Assembly (NCBI GenBank): GCA_903844735.1
Contig: CAIMUX010000002.1
Span: forward strand, 79,789-143,788
Reading direction: 5' to 3'
DNA length: 64,000 bases
Source: Candidatus Eiseniibacteriota bacterium
Lineage (GTDB): Bacteria; Eisenbacteria; RBG-16-71-46; CAIMUX01
Shown here: one piece after another, positions 41,610-50,756 of the stretch
Layout: each line of letters starts with the position of its first letter
Position numbering within the stretch: the first letter of the stretch is position 1
Made by a program: the position numbers and the translations under genes
The notes under the pieces: model-generated
The model's database searches: none
Seen by the model: the letters and a program-made list of their open reading frames with translations, nothing else
Told to the model about the DNA's origin: nothing

Positions 41610-43016
41610 ATGAACACGCATCGTCATGACTCGGACGACCTCACGCGGCCCGGGGCCTACCTGCCCGCGCCGGCCGTACTCCGTCTGCCCATCGCGGCCG
41701 GCCTCTGCCTGGCTGCCTTCCTCGCGCTGCTTGGCTGGGCCGTGCTGCGGTCGCTAGGGCCCATGGCCATCGCCATCGGCGCCTGGTTCCTTGCGGCGGC
41801 GCTCCCCAGAGCGCGCGAACGCCGCGACGTTCGTAGCCTGCTCATCCTGCTCGGGACCTTGTGGATTGTCCACGCGGCGCGGTGGGTTGTCTATCCTCTC
41901 CTCGCGGGAATCCTGGCCGCGTTGCTGCTTGCGCCTGTGGTGGCATGGCTGGAGTCGAAGCGCGTCCGCCGCCCCTTGGCTGCGGTGCTGGTGCTGCTGC
42001 CGATCGGACTTCTGGTAGCCCTCGCCCTTTCGATCCTCGTGCCGGCCATCACGCGGCAAGCTCAGCTCATCTTGCAGAAACTCCCTGATGCGTACGCCTA
42101 CCTGGCCGAACATGGAAGGGGGTTGCTGCGGCTGGTCGGCCAGGAAACCGTGCCGGCTCCTGTCTCCGTCTCTGCCCCGGTCCCGTTTCCTGCCGTGACC
42201 GATTCGCTGGCGTTGACCGTTCGGAATTCGACCGGAGCGCCTGCGGCGGTCGTTCCTCTCACGGAGGCTGTCGGATTGGCCGGCGGCGATTGGCTGGGGA
42301 GGTTGACCGCTCATGCTGAAAGCCTTCTGCGCGCGGCGTTCGGCGGGGTCTCAGGGATCGGCAAGGGATTGGGCCGCGCGGCCCAGTACCTTGGTCTCTT
42401 TTTTCTCACCCCCGTGGTTGCCTATCACCTGCTGGTCGGTCGAGAGCAATTCCGCGCCGCTGCGTTGCGCTGGATGCCCGCCCGCTGGCACGAGCACGCG
42501 CTGCGGGTAACCGGTGACATCGCCAGTTCGCTGCAGGTCTACCTGCGCGGGCAGTTCCTGGTGGCGGGGCTCGAGGCGGTCCTCTTCTCGATTGTCTTCG
42601 CCGTAGCGGGCCTGCCTCAGCCGGTGGCCCTGGGCGTCATCGCCGGGCTGCTCTCGCTGGTACCGATGCTCGGATTCTGGCTCACGATCCTGCTTGTTGT
42701 GTTGAACGCCGTCACCGGACCCGCGCCCGGGGCGACGCTGCTCAAGGCGGGCGTAGGAATCCTGATCATTAACCTCATCGAGGGGCAGATCCTCGTTCCG
42801 CGCATCCAGGGCTCAGGACTGGGGCTTCATCCGTTGGCAGTGCTCTTCGGCGTGTTGCTTTTCGGGACCATCTTCGGTTTCACGGGTGTGCTGCTGGCCA
42901 TTCCGGCCATGGGGGTGATCCGCGCAGCCGTGCCCCGAATCGAAGAGGCTTGGGTGCGGAGCCGGGTCTATCGGGGGGGCGATCGTCAGACCGACTCGCC
43001 GGGCTTGGAGGACTGA
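41610..43016 (+). CDS. AI-2E family transporter (PerM-like)
   Basis: A 468-residue permease-like protein. Hydrophobic segments at about 25-70, 75-110 and 120-145 precede a long soluble insert (about 150-250). The second half has TPVVAYHLLVGREQF, AGLPQPVALGVIAGLLSLVPMLGFWLTILLVVLNAV and NLIEGQILVPRIQGSGLGLHPLAVLFGVLLFGTIFGFTGVLLAIP, the family's defining region. It moves an unknown small molecule or ion; the AI-2 label is historical. ATG 41610 has AGAGGAG upstream. Its end overlaps the CvpA gene tail-to-tail by 31 nt. Confidence 0.88.
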   Translation: MNTHRHDSDDLTRPGAYLPAPAVLRLPIAAGLCLAAFLALLGWAVLRSLGPMAIAIGAWFLAAALPRARERRDVRSLLILLGTLWIVHAARWVVYPLLAGILAALLLAPVVAWLESKRVRRPLAAVLVLLPIGLLVALALSILVPAITRQAQLILQKLPDAYAYLAEHGRGLLRLVGQETVPAPVSVSAPVPFPAVTDSLALTVRNSTGAPAAVVPLTEAVGLAGGDWLGRLTAHAESLLRAAFGGVSGIGKGLGRAAQYLGLFFLTPVVAYHLLVGREQFRAAALRWMPARWHEHALRVTGDIASSLQVYLRGQFLVAGLEAVLFSIVFAVAGLPQPVALGVIAGLLSLVPMLGFWLTILLVVLNAVTGPAPGATLLKAGVGILIINLIEGQILVPRIQGSGLGLHPLAVLFGVLLFGTIFGFTGVLLAIPAMGVIRAAVPRIEEAWVRSRVYRGGDRQTDSPGLED

Positions 43017-43552
43017 GCTGCCGGCGCGATGGTCTTGCGGAACGGCAGCCGATCCCAGCGGCCGAGAACCTTGGCCTGCGCGAGCGGGGGCAGCGCAAGC
43101 CGCGCGGCAGTCCGCACGGCGGGGTCGAGCCGTGGCAACACACGGGAACGGGCCAACGGCGCGCGATCCGGCGGCCCCAGCATCACCATGGCAGCGGCCA
43201 GAAAGAGCACCAGAGTAAACCCACGCACCCCGCCGAGGACGAGGCCAAGCAGCCGGCTCAGCCCAGTCGGTTTCTTCCCTTCCCAGGCCACAGCCAGTGC
43301 GCGGCCGGTCAGGGCCAGCGCTACGTACACCGCAGTGAAAACCAGGGCGAAGAGCAGTCCCCACGCCAAGCCCGACTTGCGCAGCCACACCGGGGCCTTG
43401 TCGAGGATCGGGGTCGCTAGGTGCAGCCCCGCGAGCATCCCTGCGGCCAATCCGCCGAGGGAGAAGAGCTCACGAAAAAATCCGTTTCGCAGCCCGGCCA
43501 GAGCCGTGAGAACGAAACAGGCGACGAGCATGATATCGATGAAGAGATCCAT
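42986..43552 (-). CDS. CvpA family protein
   Basis: A 188-residue protein with four hydrophobic segments. MDLFIDIMLVACFVLTALAGLRNGFFRELFSLGGLAAGMLAGLHL is the CvpA signature (G-x-x-x-G-F-x-R-E), followed by VYVALALTGRAL and LLGLVLGGVRGFTLVLFLAA. The C-terminal tail is soluble. CvpA is linked to colicin V production and envelope-stress survival in enterobacteria; its molecular role is not settled. It is convergent with the transporter gene and ends inside it. Confidence 0.85.
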   Translation of the reverse strand: MDLFIDIMLVACFVLTALAGLRNGFFRELFSLGGLAAGMLAGLHLATPILDKAPVWLRKSGLAWGLLFALVFTAVYVALALTGRALAVAWEGKKPTGLSRLLGLVLGGVRGFTLVLFLAAAMVMLGPPDRAPLARSRVLPRLDPAVRTAARLALPPLAQAKVLGRWDRLPFRKTIAPAAQSSKPGESV

Positions 43553-43646
43553 CTCTACCCGGCGGCTCCAGGCCGTACCGAGCTCCTCCTCTCCTGCGTG
43601 CGCCGCCTCCCTGCGGCATGGTCAGCTCACTGCCTCGGTGCCGGCT

Positions 43647-45071
43647 CTAACGAACGCGAACTATGCGACCGCCTGCCTTCCATCCGCGAGGTCCGTCCGC
43701 CCGGAAGAAGTACATCCCCGGCGGTACGGTGCGGCCCGAGTCGTCTCGCCCATCCCAGCTCCAGACAGCGCCATCCACTCCCATCGTGGCATCGAGCCCG
43801 CGAACGAGTCGCCCCGCCGGATCCAGAACACGAAGGCTGAACGCCCCACCGATGCCGGCGTCCACCGTGCGATCGCCGGTGAGGAGCCGAATCGCTGTCG
43901 CGGTCGTGAAGGGATCAGGCGCGGCTCTGAGAACCCCCGGCCGTCCGGTCACCATCGGAGAGACACCAACCGGATCGATGTGCGCTTGAACCCAGATGGG
44001 CGAGGACCACGCATGGTCACCGTCCAACTGGTTAGCCCGGGCGTAGTAGTAGTGCGTCTCCCCCTCGGCGAGCGCCTCGTAGTACTCGTAGGAGACTTGA
44101 GTTCCGAGAATCGCTTGCGAATTCAACAGCACGCCGTCCCGGTAGAGGTCTACCCGGGAGAAGAGGCCGGCCCCGTTTACGGAGCGCGCCTCCACCGTGA
44201 AGTGGGGGCAGATGCCGACGGTAATCTCGGATCCCATGGGCTGTCCATCGATGCGGAAGTCCAGCTCTATCCGGTCAGAAGCAGGAAAGACCTCCATGGC
44301 AAAGAAGCGGCGCGCGCGCAGTGCGTCCGTGACCTGGTCATGCGTCAGGCTGTCGGCGAGGATTCCGGTGAGAAGGATCCGCCCGGCGTTGTTCAATTGA
44401 TCGCCCCAGTGGCCCTCGTGGTTGTCCTGGTTGGCGACCGGCCCGATCCTCCAGCCGTTGGCCAGGGCCTGGTGAAACTGGACCTGGTAGTCACCGGAGT
44501 AGTACCCGTTGCGGATCTCCATCATCTTCATGGCGTTGGCGTACTCGGGATAGAATGCCAGGTTGTTGAAGAAGGTCCCGTACGTCGGGTTCGGATGATT
44601 GAAGGCGCCGAAGGCGTTGACCTGCTGGATGAAGGCATAGGTGCCTGCCAGATTCTCGGTCGAACCCGGGTTGAGGAACGCCGAGTCGTCGATGTTGATG
44701 TGACCGAAATCAGCCAGAACTCCGAACTCCTGCGAGGCGAGTGCGACGAAGATCCCCGATTGCGTCGCCACCGTGGCGGCGTTGCGCAATTGCGTCCACT
44801 CGGTTGAAGTCAGGTAGTGCGTGTGGTCGGTGATTGCCAGGACGTCGATATTCGCCACGTCGCGCGCGTAGGCGTACGCCTCCTGCGGCGTGCCGATCCC
44901 GTCGGAAAGCGCCGTGTGGGAGTGCAGGTTCGCATAGTAGACGTTGTAGGCGCGTCCGGGCGAGGCGATCAGGAGCAGGGCCGGCAGGGCCAGGACGGCC
45001 CACGCGGAGAACGTGCGGCTCGTCGTGGCGCCGCCAGCCCGGCGGCTGCGGGCGAGCTTCAATCCAATCAC
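43647..45071 (-). CDS. Secreted PHP-domain phosphoesterase with FlgD-like C-terminal domain
   Basis: A 474-residue secreted protein. A signal segment (AWAVLALPALLLIASPGRA) is followed by YYANLHSHTALSDGIGTPQEAYAYA, LAITDHTHY, FNHPNP and NQDNHEGHWGD, the metal-binding motifs of a PHP (polymerase and histidinol phosphatase) domain. An Ig-like part follows. The last roughly 85 residues (FTTATAIRLL, SLRVLDPAGRLVRGL, WSWDGRDDSGRTVPPGMYFFRAD) form the FlgD-like sorting/Ig domain common on secreted proteins of FCB-type bacteria. GTG 45071 is the chosen start; no ATG is suitably placed. It would hydrolyse an unknown phosphoester outside the cytoplasm. Confidence 0.8.
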   Translation of the reverse strand: MIGLKLARSRRAGGATTSRTFSAWAVLALPALLLIASPGRAYNVYYANLHSHTALSDGIGTPQEAYAYARDVANIDVLAITDHTHYLTSTEWTQLRNAATVATQSGIFVALASQEFGVLADFGHINIDDSAFLNPGSTENLAGTYAFIQQVNAFGAFNHPNPTYGTFFNNLAFYPEYANAMKMMEIRNGYYSGDYQVQFHQALANGWRIGPVANQDNHEGHWGDQLNNAGRILLTGILADSLTHDQVTDALRARRFFAMEVFPASDRIELDFRIDGQPMGSEITVGICPHFTVEARSVNGAGLFSRVDLYRDGVLLNSQAILGTQVSYEYYEALAEGETHYYYARANQLDGDHAWSSPIWVQAHIDPVGVSPMVTGRPGVLRAAPDPFTTATAIRLLTGDRTVDAGIGGAFSLRVLDPAGRLVRGLDATMGVDGAVWSWDGRDDSGRTVPPGMYFFRADGPRGWKAGGRIVRVR

Positions 45072-45213
45072 GGAACCCCCGGACGACCGCGAACCATGCC
45101 CATGAGCACGGATGTGGCCACCTCCACACGGAACGCGGCCACCGGCGCCCGGCGGCAGCGGGCGTCTCCTGATTCCATGATAGCACAAATGGCCGGTCAT
45201 TCGACCAGCAAAG

Positions 45214-46029
45214 TCAGCGAGGCCGCGGCAATTCCTCGATCTCCACGAGAACCGTGTCGCCCTTGCCGGCCCCGACACGGCGCTCCGCCCGCCCTTCGGC
45301 AACGGCAATTTCCAAAAGGTCGCTGCTCCCGAAGATGGCCAGGGTCCGGCCCCGCTCCTGGTCGGCATAGGTGCGGTGAATCCGGTCGATGATCTTTCCG
45401 TTGATAAGGATGCGGAAACGTCTCACCCCAACTGCCCGCTCGAAATCGGCGCGGGCGATGTTGCTCACGATGTTCCCGAAGCTGTCGATGTGAACCACTT
45501 CGCCGCGGATCTGGTCGCCCCAGATGCGCGGGACCGGAAGGGAGAGCCGGCACGGATCGGTGACCGGCGGGCCGAACTCCTCCGGGGCGACGCCGCGCGA
45601 AAGGAATGCCGCCACCGGAGCGAAGACGTCGCGTCCGTGGAAGGTGTCGCTCATGTCCGGGAGCAGAAAACACCGCTCCACAATTTCGAAGGCGCGGGCG
45701 GACGGATCTCCCTCGATGATGCCGGTGAAGGTGCCGTTGTCGGGCCCGACGAAGAAGTGCTCGTTCCCTGCTACGAGGATGGGGCGCCGCCCGCTTCCGA
45801 CCCCGGGATCCACGACCACGAGATGGACGGTTCCTGCGGGGAAATACCGGTACCCGCTGTCGAGGACGAGGGAAGCCTCCAGAACGTCCTGCGCCGTAAT
45901 TTGGTGCGTGACGTCGATGAGCCGAGCTTCGGGGTGAATCCGAAGCATCACGCCCTTCATCGTCCCGACATAATGGTCGCGAAGGCCGAAATCGGAGGTC
46001 AGCGTGATGACGCCGCAAGCTGGAACCAT
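45214..46029 (-). CDS. SAM hydroxide adenosyltransferase (DUF62 family)
   Basis: A 271-residue enzyme. ITLTSDFGLRDHYVGTMKGVM, DVTHQITAQDVLEAS, VVVDPGVGSGRRPI and GPDNGTFTGI are the conserved motifs of the family that splits S-adenosylmethionine with water to adenosine and methionine. The C-terminal domain (IRGEVVHIDSFGNIVSNI) is the usual beta-barrel. ATG 46029 is preceded by AAGGGGAG; ATG 46044 is an alternative. A longer reading frame to 46969 has no support. No operon partner is evident. It may regulate SAM levels, but the cellular purpose of the family is not settled. Confidence 0.88.
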   Translation of the reverse strand: MVPACGVITLTSDFGLRDHYVGTMKGVMLRIHPEARLIDVTHQITAQDVLEASLVLDSGYRYFPAGTVHLVVVDPGVGSGRRPILVAGNEHFFVGPDNGTFTGIIEGDPSARAFEIVERCFLLPDMSDTFHGRDVFAPVAAFLSRGVAPEEFGPPVTDPCRLSLPVPRIWGDQIRGEVVHIDSFGNIVSNIARADFERAVGVRRFRILINGKIIDRIHRTYADQERGRTLAIFGSSDLLEIAVAEGRAERRVGAGKGDTVLVEIEELPRPR

Positions 46030-46389
46030 CTCGCTCCCCTTCATGAACGTGCCTGCTCAACTCGCCCAGCCAACCGCAGACGCTGTCCAACCATGGCCGG
46101 AGCGTCTCTCCCCGCGGGCGGAGACTAGGCGCAAACCGAGGTCCGGTCAACACTGACTGACGCTCGGAAGCCCTGAGATTCGAGGTAGACAGCCTTCGGG
46201 CTTCAGGCTTCCACTCGTGGCACCCAGAAACCGATCGAGACCCTCCCGGCCGAAGCCCGGAGCCTGAAGACAGTAGAGAGAAGTCAGGATTCAGAAGCCC
46301 GAAGCGCTCCGTGAATACGAACCGGCCCACCCCGGGCGGGGCAGGCCGGATATCCGGGGCGGCGTAGCGCCGGCCTTCGGATGGTCGCC
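46030..46389. repeat. Intergenic repeat region with GGCTTCGGGCTT-type inverted arms
   Basis: About 360 bp without a gene. CCTTCGGGCTTCAGGCTT (46193-46210) faces GAAGCCCGG and AGCCTGAAG (46252-46269), forming an imperfect inverted repeat. CTGAGATTCGAGG (about 46173) resembles the end repeat of the element at 54616-54852. AGTCAGGATTCAGAAG (46282-46297) has a one-mismatch copy at 53457-53472. This looks like a degraded member of a dispersed intergenic repeat family. Confidence 0.5.
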
Positions 46390-46848
46390 TCAGGCGGCGC
46401 GTTTGATGCGCCGGGCGACGGTGCTCGTGCGGTACGAGGTTTTCCCCACACGATTGTCTACGGTCTTTGTCGCCGGCTTGTTGTACGCCGTTTTGACAGA
46501 GGCCTTCGTCGTGGTGTTGCGCGCGGTTGCGTAGGTGATCTTCTGGATGGTGTTGGCGCGCGTCTTCAATGTCGGGCGCGGAGTGGTCTTCGCGCTCCAC
46601 GCACTGGTCTTCACGGTAGCTCCCGTCGTCGTGACTTTCGCCCCGATCGTGGCGGTTTCCTTCCACGCCGTGCGGAACCCCGGCCAATCGACCAGCATCA
46701 CGCGGTAGTTCGGTGTGGGCTTGTACCAGGTCCACGGCACGTTGTGCTTCTGCGCAAACGTGGTCACCTGGCGTGTGGTCTTGCACCCCTTGAGCCCCTT
46801 CTGGGCGATCTGCTGCGGGTTGACCATCGTCACCTGGAACTTCGTCAT
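46390..46848 (-). CDS. Orphan basic protein with Thr/Lys/Ala-rich tail
   Basis: A 152-residue protein I do not recognise. Residues of about 1-65 look globular (MTKFQVTMVNPQQIAQKG, FAQKHNVPWTWYKPTPNYRVMLVDWPGFR). The rest is low-complexity and strongly basic, with an internal repeat: VTTTGATVKTSAWSAKTT and NTTTKASVKTAYNKPATKT. Predicted charge is very positive, so nucleic-acid or polymer binding is possible. ATG 46848 is preceded by a G-rich AGGGGGG about 7 nt away. It is a single gene bordered by repeats. Codon use and amino-acid bias differ from the neighbours, suggesting a lineage-specific or transferred gene. Confidence 0.6.
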   Translation of the reverse strand: MTKFQVTMVNPQQIAQKGLKGCKTTRQVTTFAQKHNVPWTWYKPTPNYRVMLVDWPGFRTAWKETATIGAKVTTTGATVKTSAWSAKTTPRPTLKTRANTIQKITYATARNTTTKASVKTAYNKPATKTVDNRVGKTSYRTSTVARRIKRAA

Positions 46849-46864
46849 CTGAGTACCCCCTATT

Positions 46865-46880
46865 AGGACACCATTGTCCT
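46865..46880. promoter_or_regulatory. Small inverted repeat upstream of the orphan basic protein
   Basis: AGGACA-CCAT-TGTCCT is a perfect 6-bp inverted repeat 17 nt before the gene's start, next to its ribosome-binding site. It could be an operator or RNA hairpin for the Thr/Lys-rich protein. Only the symmetry supports this. Confidence 0.25.
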
Positions 46881-47026
46881 TCCGGTGAGTTCGGCGGCCC
46901 TTTGGGGGAGCTTGACAAACTTCGCGCGTGGGGTTGTGTTACACCGACGTGAACGGGCGAGTTCGGCAACCGTCCACGGCCGCGGCGCCGGAGAACCGCT
47001 CAGCCGGCCTCGCTGGGAGGCCCTCG

Positions 47027-48337
47027 TTACTCTCCCCGCGCGGCCCGATAGGACCAGGCGATCCAGGCCGACGCAGGCACTCTGCCCCAGCGAGGAGCGT
47101 GGGTTCCGCGGGCCCATCCGAGTGTGTCCGCAGGAGCGGCGAGGACCAGCGTCTCGGCCACAGACGGTGTGGCAAGGCGCACGAGCAAGCGCGCAGCGCT
47201 GCGAGGTGGCGGTTCCTCGGGCAGAGGGAAACGGATCCAGCGCAACGCAGCCAGGTTGCCGAGGTCCTGTTCCAACGCAGGCACGCGCGACATCTCGTTC
47301 CCGCCGGGGTAGCACCGCCAGATTCCGTGCTCACGGCGAAGCGAGATCGGGCGCCCCGGAAATTCCACGACCGCGACGCTGTCGATGACGAGGCCCAGCA
47401 GATGTCGATCGACTAGGCCGGGCCATCCGCCGACCAGACTGGGGAATCGCTCGCTTGATAGCACGGCCGGGGCCCCGCGGTACGCCGGACGGATGAAGAC
47501 CCCCTGTTGATCCGGCGTGCCGTGGCCCACCCGAACCGTGTCCTGCCGCAACCCCTGACAGAGAATCCAAGTTGCGCGCGGTGGATCGAGCCCGAGCGTG
47601 CGGAGCGGAACCGCCATCGACGGGTAGCTCAGGATGGTGGGATCCCGCAGGAGACGGACCACTCCGTTCAGTGCCACGGGGTCTGCCTCCAGGCCTGCGG
47701 GCACGCTGATGCGCCAGAGGTCGCGGTTGATGCGTGCGGCCCGCAACTCGCGGCCGGGAACCAGCACGACCACCGAGTCAATGGGCCCCGGACGCAGCGC
47801 CGTCGGAGACGGATCCCGCACCGTCTGCAGTTCGGGAAGGAAGTACTTCCGCACCGTGAAGCGATCGAGCAGGAGCGGCGGCGCGGATGGCACTCCGACT
47901 CGAGCATAGACCAGAGATCCGGTCGGGGCCTCGTCACCCAGACGTAACGTCCATGTGTGTCCCGCGGCATCCGTCAGGCGCAGCGCAGGACCAGGGCCGT
48001 CGAGTCCATACCCCCTGTTCGCTCCACCCGTCAGCACGCGTTTGGCCCTCAGCTCGGCGACGCTCCGCAGAACTTCCGCAAGGAAGAGCGGTGCGGCGCG
48101 GTCACGCACGGGGTGAATGATGGCAAACTCATCCGCCTGGCCCGTGGCAACGATGCTGTCTGATCCCGAAGGAAAAGAGATACGCACCGGCGGGCCGAAC
48201 TCCGGACCGGGTCCAACAGCAAGAGGACCGCCCGGAGTCGAGTGCCTCCGCTGGAGTTGCACAACCCAGCCGACCGCGGCCAGCAGCAAGGCGAGCAGAA
48301 TAAGCTCGACTACGCGGTACCGCCGCCCGAGATTCAT
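47027..48337 (-). CDS. DUF4340-domain protein of the Gld-like ABC system
   Basis: A 436-residue protein with an N-terminal membrane helix (VVELILLALLLAAVGWVVQL) and a large extracytoplasmic domain. GYGLDGPGPALRLTDAAGHTWTLRLGDEAPTGSLVYARV is the DUF4340 repeat signature, and a second copy-like stretch lies near 250-330. Proteins of this family follow ABC-2 permease and GldG-like genes, as here. The function is unknown but tied to the transporter. ATG 48337 has GAGGAG upstream and is preferred to ATG 48358. Confidence 0.75.
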   Translation of the reverse strand: MNLGRRYRVVELILLALLLAAVGWVVQLQRRHSTPGGPLAVGPGPEFGPPVRISFPSGSDSIVATGQADEFAIIHPVRDRAAPLFLAEVLRSVAELRAKRVLTGGANRGYGLDGPGPALRLTDAAGHTWTLRLGDEAPTGSLVYARVGVPSAPPLLLDRFTVRKYFLPELQTVRDPSPTALRPGPIDSVVVLVPGRELRAARINRDLWRISVPAGLEADPVALNGVVRLLRDPTILSYPSMAVPLRTLGLDPPRATWILCQGLRQDTVRVGHGTPDQQGVFIRPAYRGAPAVLSSERFPSLVGGWPGLVDRHLLGLVIDSVAVVEFPGRPISLRREHGIWRCYPGGNEMSRVPALEQDLGNLAALRWIRFPLPEEPPPRSAARLLVRLATPSVAETLVLAAPADTLGWARGTHAPRWGRVPASAWIAWSYRAARGE

Positions 48338-48416
48338 CGCGTTGCTCCTCGACCCCATGAAGCACCACCTTGACGGTACTGTTGCTACTCAGGAAGACAG
48401 GATTCTGCCAACGCTC

Positions 48417-49961
48417 TCAGCGCCGGCGCAGCCAGGTGACAACGCCAAGTCCGAGCATGCCGCCAGGTAGCAGCAGGAGCAGGACGAACGCGATCAACCG
48501 GAAACCCGCAAGTCCCACCAGGAGTGGTGTCCCGCCTTGATCCGGCGCTGGGAACTCGAGCGCGAAGGCCCGCTCTGCCAGCCACCCGGCCATCCGTGCG
48601 GCGAAAGCCCGGTTCCCCACCAGGCCGATACCGTCGTCGCGGAGGAAGTCGCTGTCACCAACCACAACAACGCGACAATGTCTCTGCTCGGGCAGCGCGT
48701 TGAGGGTGGTCCGGATGATCGCATTCCCCGGTGGATCCCACTGCAGTGCCGCCGCCATCGGCATGGGTCCGGGAGCCGGTATGTCCACCGGCAGGGTCCC
48801 GCGATCGGCCCCGGGGAGTTCGAACAGACGTGCGGAAGGTGCGGCGAGAAGCAGGTTTGCGCCGCGGCTTCCTCCTCGCGCCTTCGACGCCAGCCCCGCC
48901 TGGGTGGCCCCTCGTAGGACCACGCCGAGACTTAAGCCTCGGGTGATGTCGTGGTCGCCGAAGCTCTGCGTGGGGATCGTCTCCGGCCCCAGTCCGAGCG
49001 AGCGCGCGCGCGCGCCGTCATCGCGGATTCGGCGCCCGTCAACGAGCAGGCCGTAAAACGAGAGCATGTCTTCGAGTCCGGTGGGCCGGTTCGGTTCCGG
49101 AAAGACTCCCAAGCGCCCGCCGCGATCGAGGAACCGGGCCACGGCGGCGACCTCCCCGGGAAGCAGTGGAGCCGTCGGACCGATCACCAAGACCCCGCGC
49201 ACTTCGGGTGGCACCTCGCCGGTCTCGGAGAGTCGCAGCATCCGAAGCTCGATGCCGGAGAAACCGAGCAAGGTGCGCAATTGGGTCAGGCCACCGCGCC
49301 CGGCGGCCACTTCGCCGTGTCCATCGAGAAACGCGAGAACCGGGCGCACAGGGTCGCGCACGCGGAGAATCGCTCCACTCAGCGCCGACTCGGTGAGTTC
49401 CGCTACCACCTCGCGCGCCGTGTCGGCCCGCACGAGGACCGCGTCCAGGAAATCGACGCCGAGCCGCCGGGCCTCGTCGGGGTTACGCTCCGGGTCAAGA
49501 TACGTCGTCCGAATCCCGGTTCCGGCCGCACCGTAGAGCCGCAGCAGATCCCGTGCCCGGGCGGCCCCGGGCTGATCCTCACGGTAGACCGCCACCAACT
49601 CCACCGGAGCGCCGCCGCGGGCGAGCACCTGTGTGGTCACGGCACTCAAGCGGTTCGCGCCCCGGGCGGTGAGATCAAAGCGTACGGTCTGGACCGTGAA
49701 ACCCACCGCGAGCACCAGAAGCACGCCGCCCGCGAGGAGCCACGGGAGAAACGGGCCCGGTTCGGCCACCTCGGCCATTCGCCGGATGAAGGCCAGCAGC
49801 GGCCGGAATCCCGTGATTGCGCTCGCTAGAAGGAGCAGGAAGCCGGAGAGGAATAGCAACCGTGGCAGGTATGTACCTCCCGCCAAGGGGCTCACCAACC
49901 CGGCCGTGACGAGCAGGAACAGCGCCGCGAGGAAAACCGGAAGACCCCGTCGTTCGCGCAC
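48417..49961 (-). CDS. GldG-like ABC-associated auxiliary protein
   Basis: A 514-residue protein. Two N-terminal hydrophobic segments (FLAALFLLVTAGLVSPL, LLFLSGFLLLLASAI) and a third (LLAGGVLLVLAVGFTVQTV) precede the periplasmic ABC_transp_aux domain (FDLTARGANRLSAVTTQVLA, ELVAVYREDQPGA, YLDPERNPDEARRLGV, VRPVLAFLDGHGEVAAG). A C-terminal helix ends in RRR. GldG proteins work with GldA (ATPase) and GldF (permease), both encoded upstream, in gliding-type or other export systems. A short CG-dinucleotide run lies at about 49006-49017. Confidence 0.82.
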   Translation of the reverse strand: MRERRGLPVFLAALFLLVTAGLVSPLAGGTYLPRLLFLSGFLLLLASAITGFRPLLAFIRRMAEVAEPGPFLPWLLAGGVLLVLAVGFTVQTVRFDLTARGANRLSAVTTQVLARGGAPVELVAVYREDQPGAARARDLLRLYGAAGTGIRTTYLDPERNPDEARRLGVDFLDAVLVRADTAREVVAELTESALSGAILRVRDPVRPVLAFLDGHGEVAAGRGGLTQLRTLLGFSGIELRMLRLSETGEVPPEVRGVLVIGPTAPLLPGEVAAVARFLDRGGRLGVFPEPNRPTGLEDMLSFYGLLVDGRRIRDDGARARSLGLGPETIPTQSFGDHDITRGLSLGVVLRGATQAGLASKARGGSRGANLLLAAPSARLFELPGADRGTLPVDIPAPGPMPMAAALQWDPPGNAIIRTTLNALPEQRHCRVVVVGDSDFLRDDGIGLVGNRAFAARMAGWLAERAFALEFPAPDQGGTPLLVGLAGFRLIAFVLLLLLPGGMLGLGVVTWLRRR

Positions 49962-49970
49962 CGTCTCCCC

Positions 49971-50756
49971 CTAACCCTGCCACCGCACGAGGTCGAGACA
50001 GCGAAGCGCCACGGCCAGCACCACCAGCGTGAGCCCCCCCAGGAAAAGCAAGTGGGCCGGATCGACGACGCCGCGCGTGAAATCCTGGAATCGTGTCATG
50101 ATCGAAATGAACTCGACGAACGCTTCGCCGCGTGCTCCCGAAGGGCGGATGGCTCCCGGGCCGATGACGACCGCAAGCAGGGTGCCCAGCCCGAGCACCG
50201 CGGCTTCGACCTGGGACCGGCTCAGGACCGAGACGAGGATTCCGACGGCGAGAAAGAGCGTGCCCAGGCAGATCAGCCCCAGCACCCCGGCGCCGACGGC
50301 CCCCCAGTCCGGGTGACTGACAAAGGCGAGTGCCACTCCTTGCGGCACCAGAATGGCCAGGCACGCGCCCAACGCAAGGGTCGCGCCCAGGAACTTTCCG
50401 AGCAGAGCCTCCGCCCCGCACAAAGGCTGGCTGAGGAGCAGCTCCAGCCCACCGGATCGTCGCTCTTCGGCAAAGGTCCGCATGGTCAGCAGCGGCACGA
50501 AGAAGACCAGGATGGAGCCGAGGTTCAGGAGAAACGGCCGCACCACGGCATCGTTGATATGCACCCCCAGAGGGCCGGAGCGGAGCCGTCCCGACTGGGC
50601 GATCTCGAGGGTCTCGACGCGGAACTGGTGCAGATGGGCCACCAGAATGAACGAGGAGACGAGCCAGAAGATCCCCACCACCAGCGGACCGCCGGGGGCA
50701 TCGAAGAGCGCTCGCACTTCCCGTCTGGCGAGCCGCAGGATCACCCTTGGACGCAT
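49971..50756 (-). CDS. ABC-2 type permease, GldF-like
   Basis: A 261-residue permease. It begins MRPRVILRLARREVRALFDAP, the cytosolic lead-in of ABC-2 permeases, and has six hydrophobic segments with the coupling region PLLTMRTFAEERRSGGLELLLSQP between the second and third. ATG 50756 overlaps the ATPase stop (ATGA), so the longer frame to 50963 is rejected. It forms a transporter with the ATPase, and the GldG- and DUF4340-type proteins are encoded just downstream. Confidence 0.85.
   Translation of the reverse strand: MRPRVILRLARREVRALFDAPGGPLVVGIFWLVSSFILVAHLHQFRVETLEIAQSGRLRSGPLGVHINDAVVRPFLLNLGSILVFFVPLLTMRTFAEERRSGGLELLLSQPLCGAEALLGKFLGATLALGACLAILVPQGVALAFVSHPDWGAVGAGVLGLICLGTLFLAVGILVSVLSRSQVEAAVLGLGTLLAVVIGPGAIRPSGARGEAFVEFISIMTRFQDFTRGVVDPAHLLFLGGLTLVVLAVALRCLDLVRWQG

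Noticed and set aside
45197..46969. A 590-codon open frame overlapping the SAM hydrolase and the orphan basic protein
   Set aside because: It is out of frame with two well supported genes, has shadow-like composition and contains no recognisable domain.
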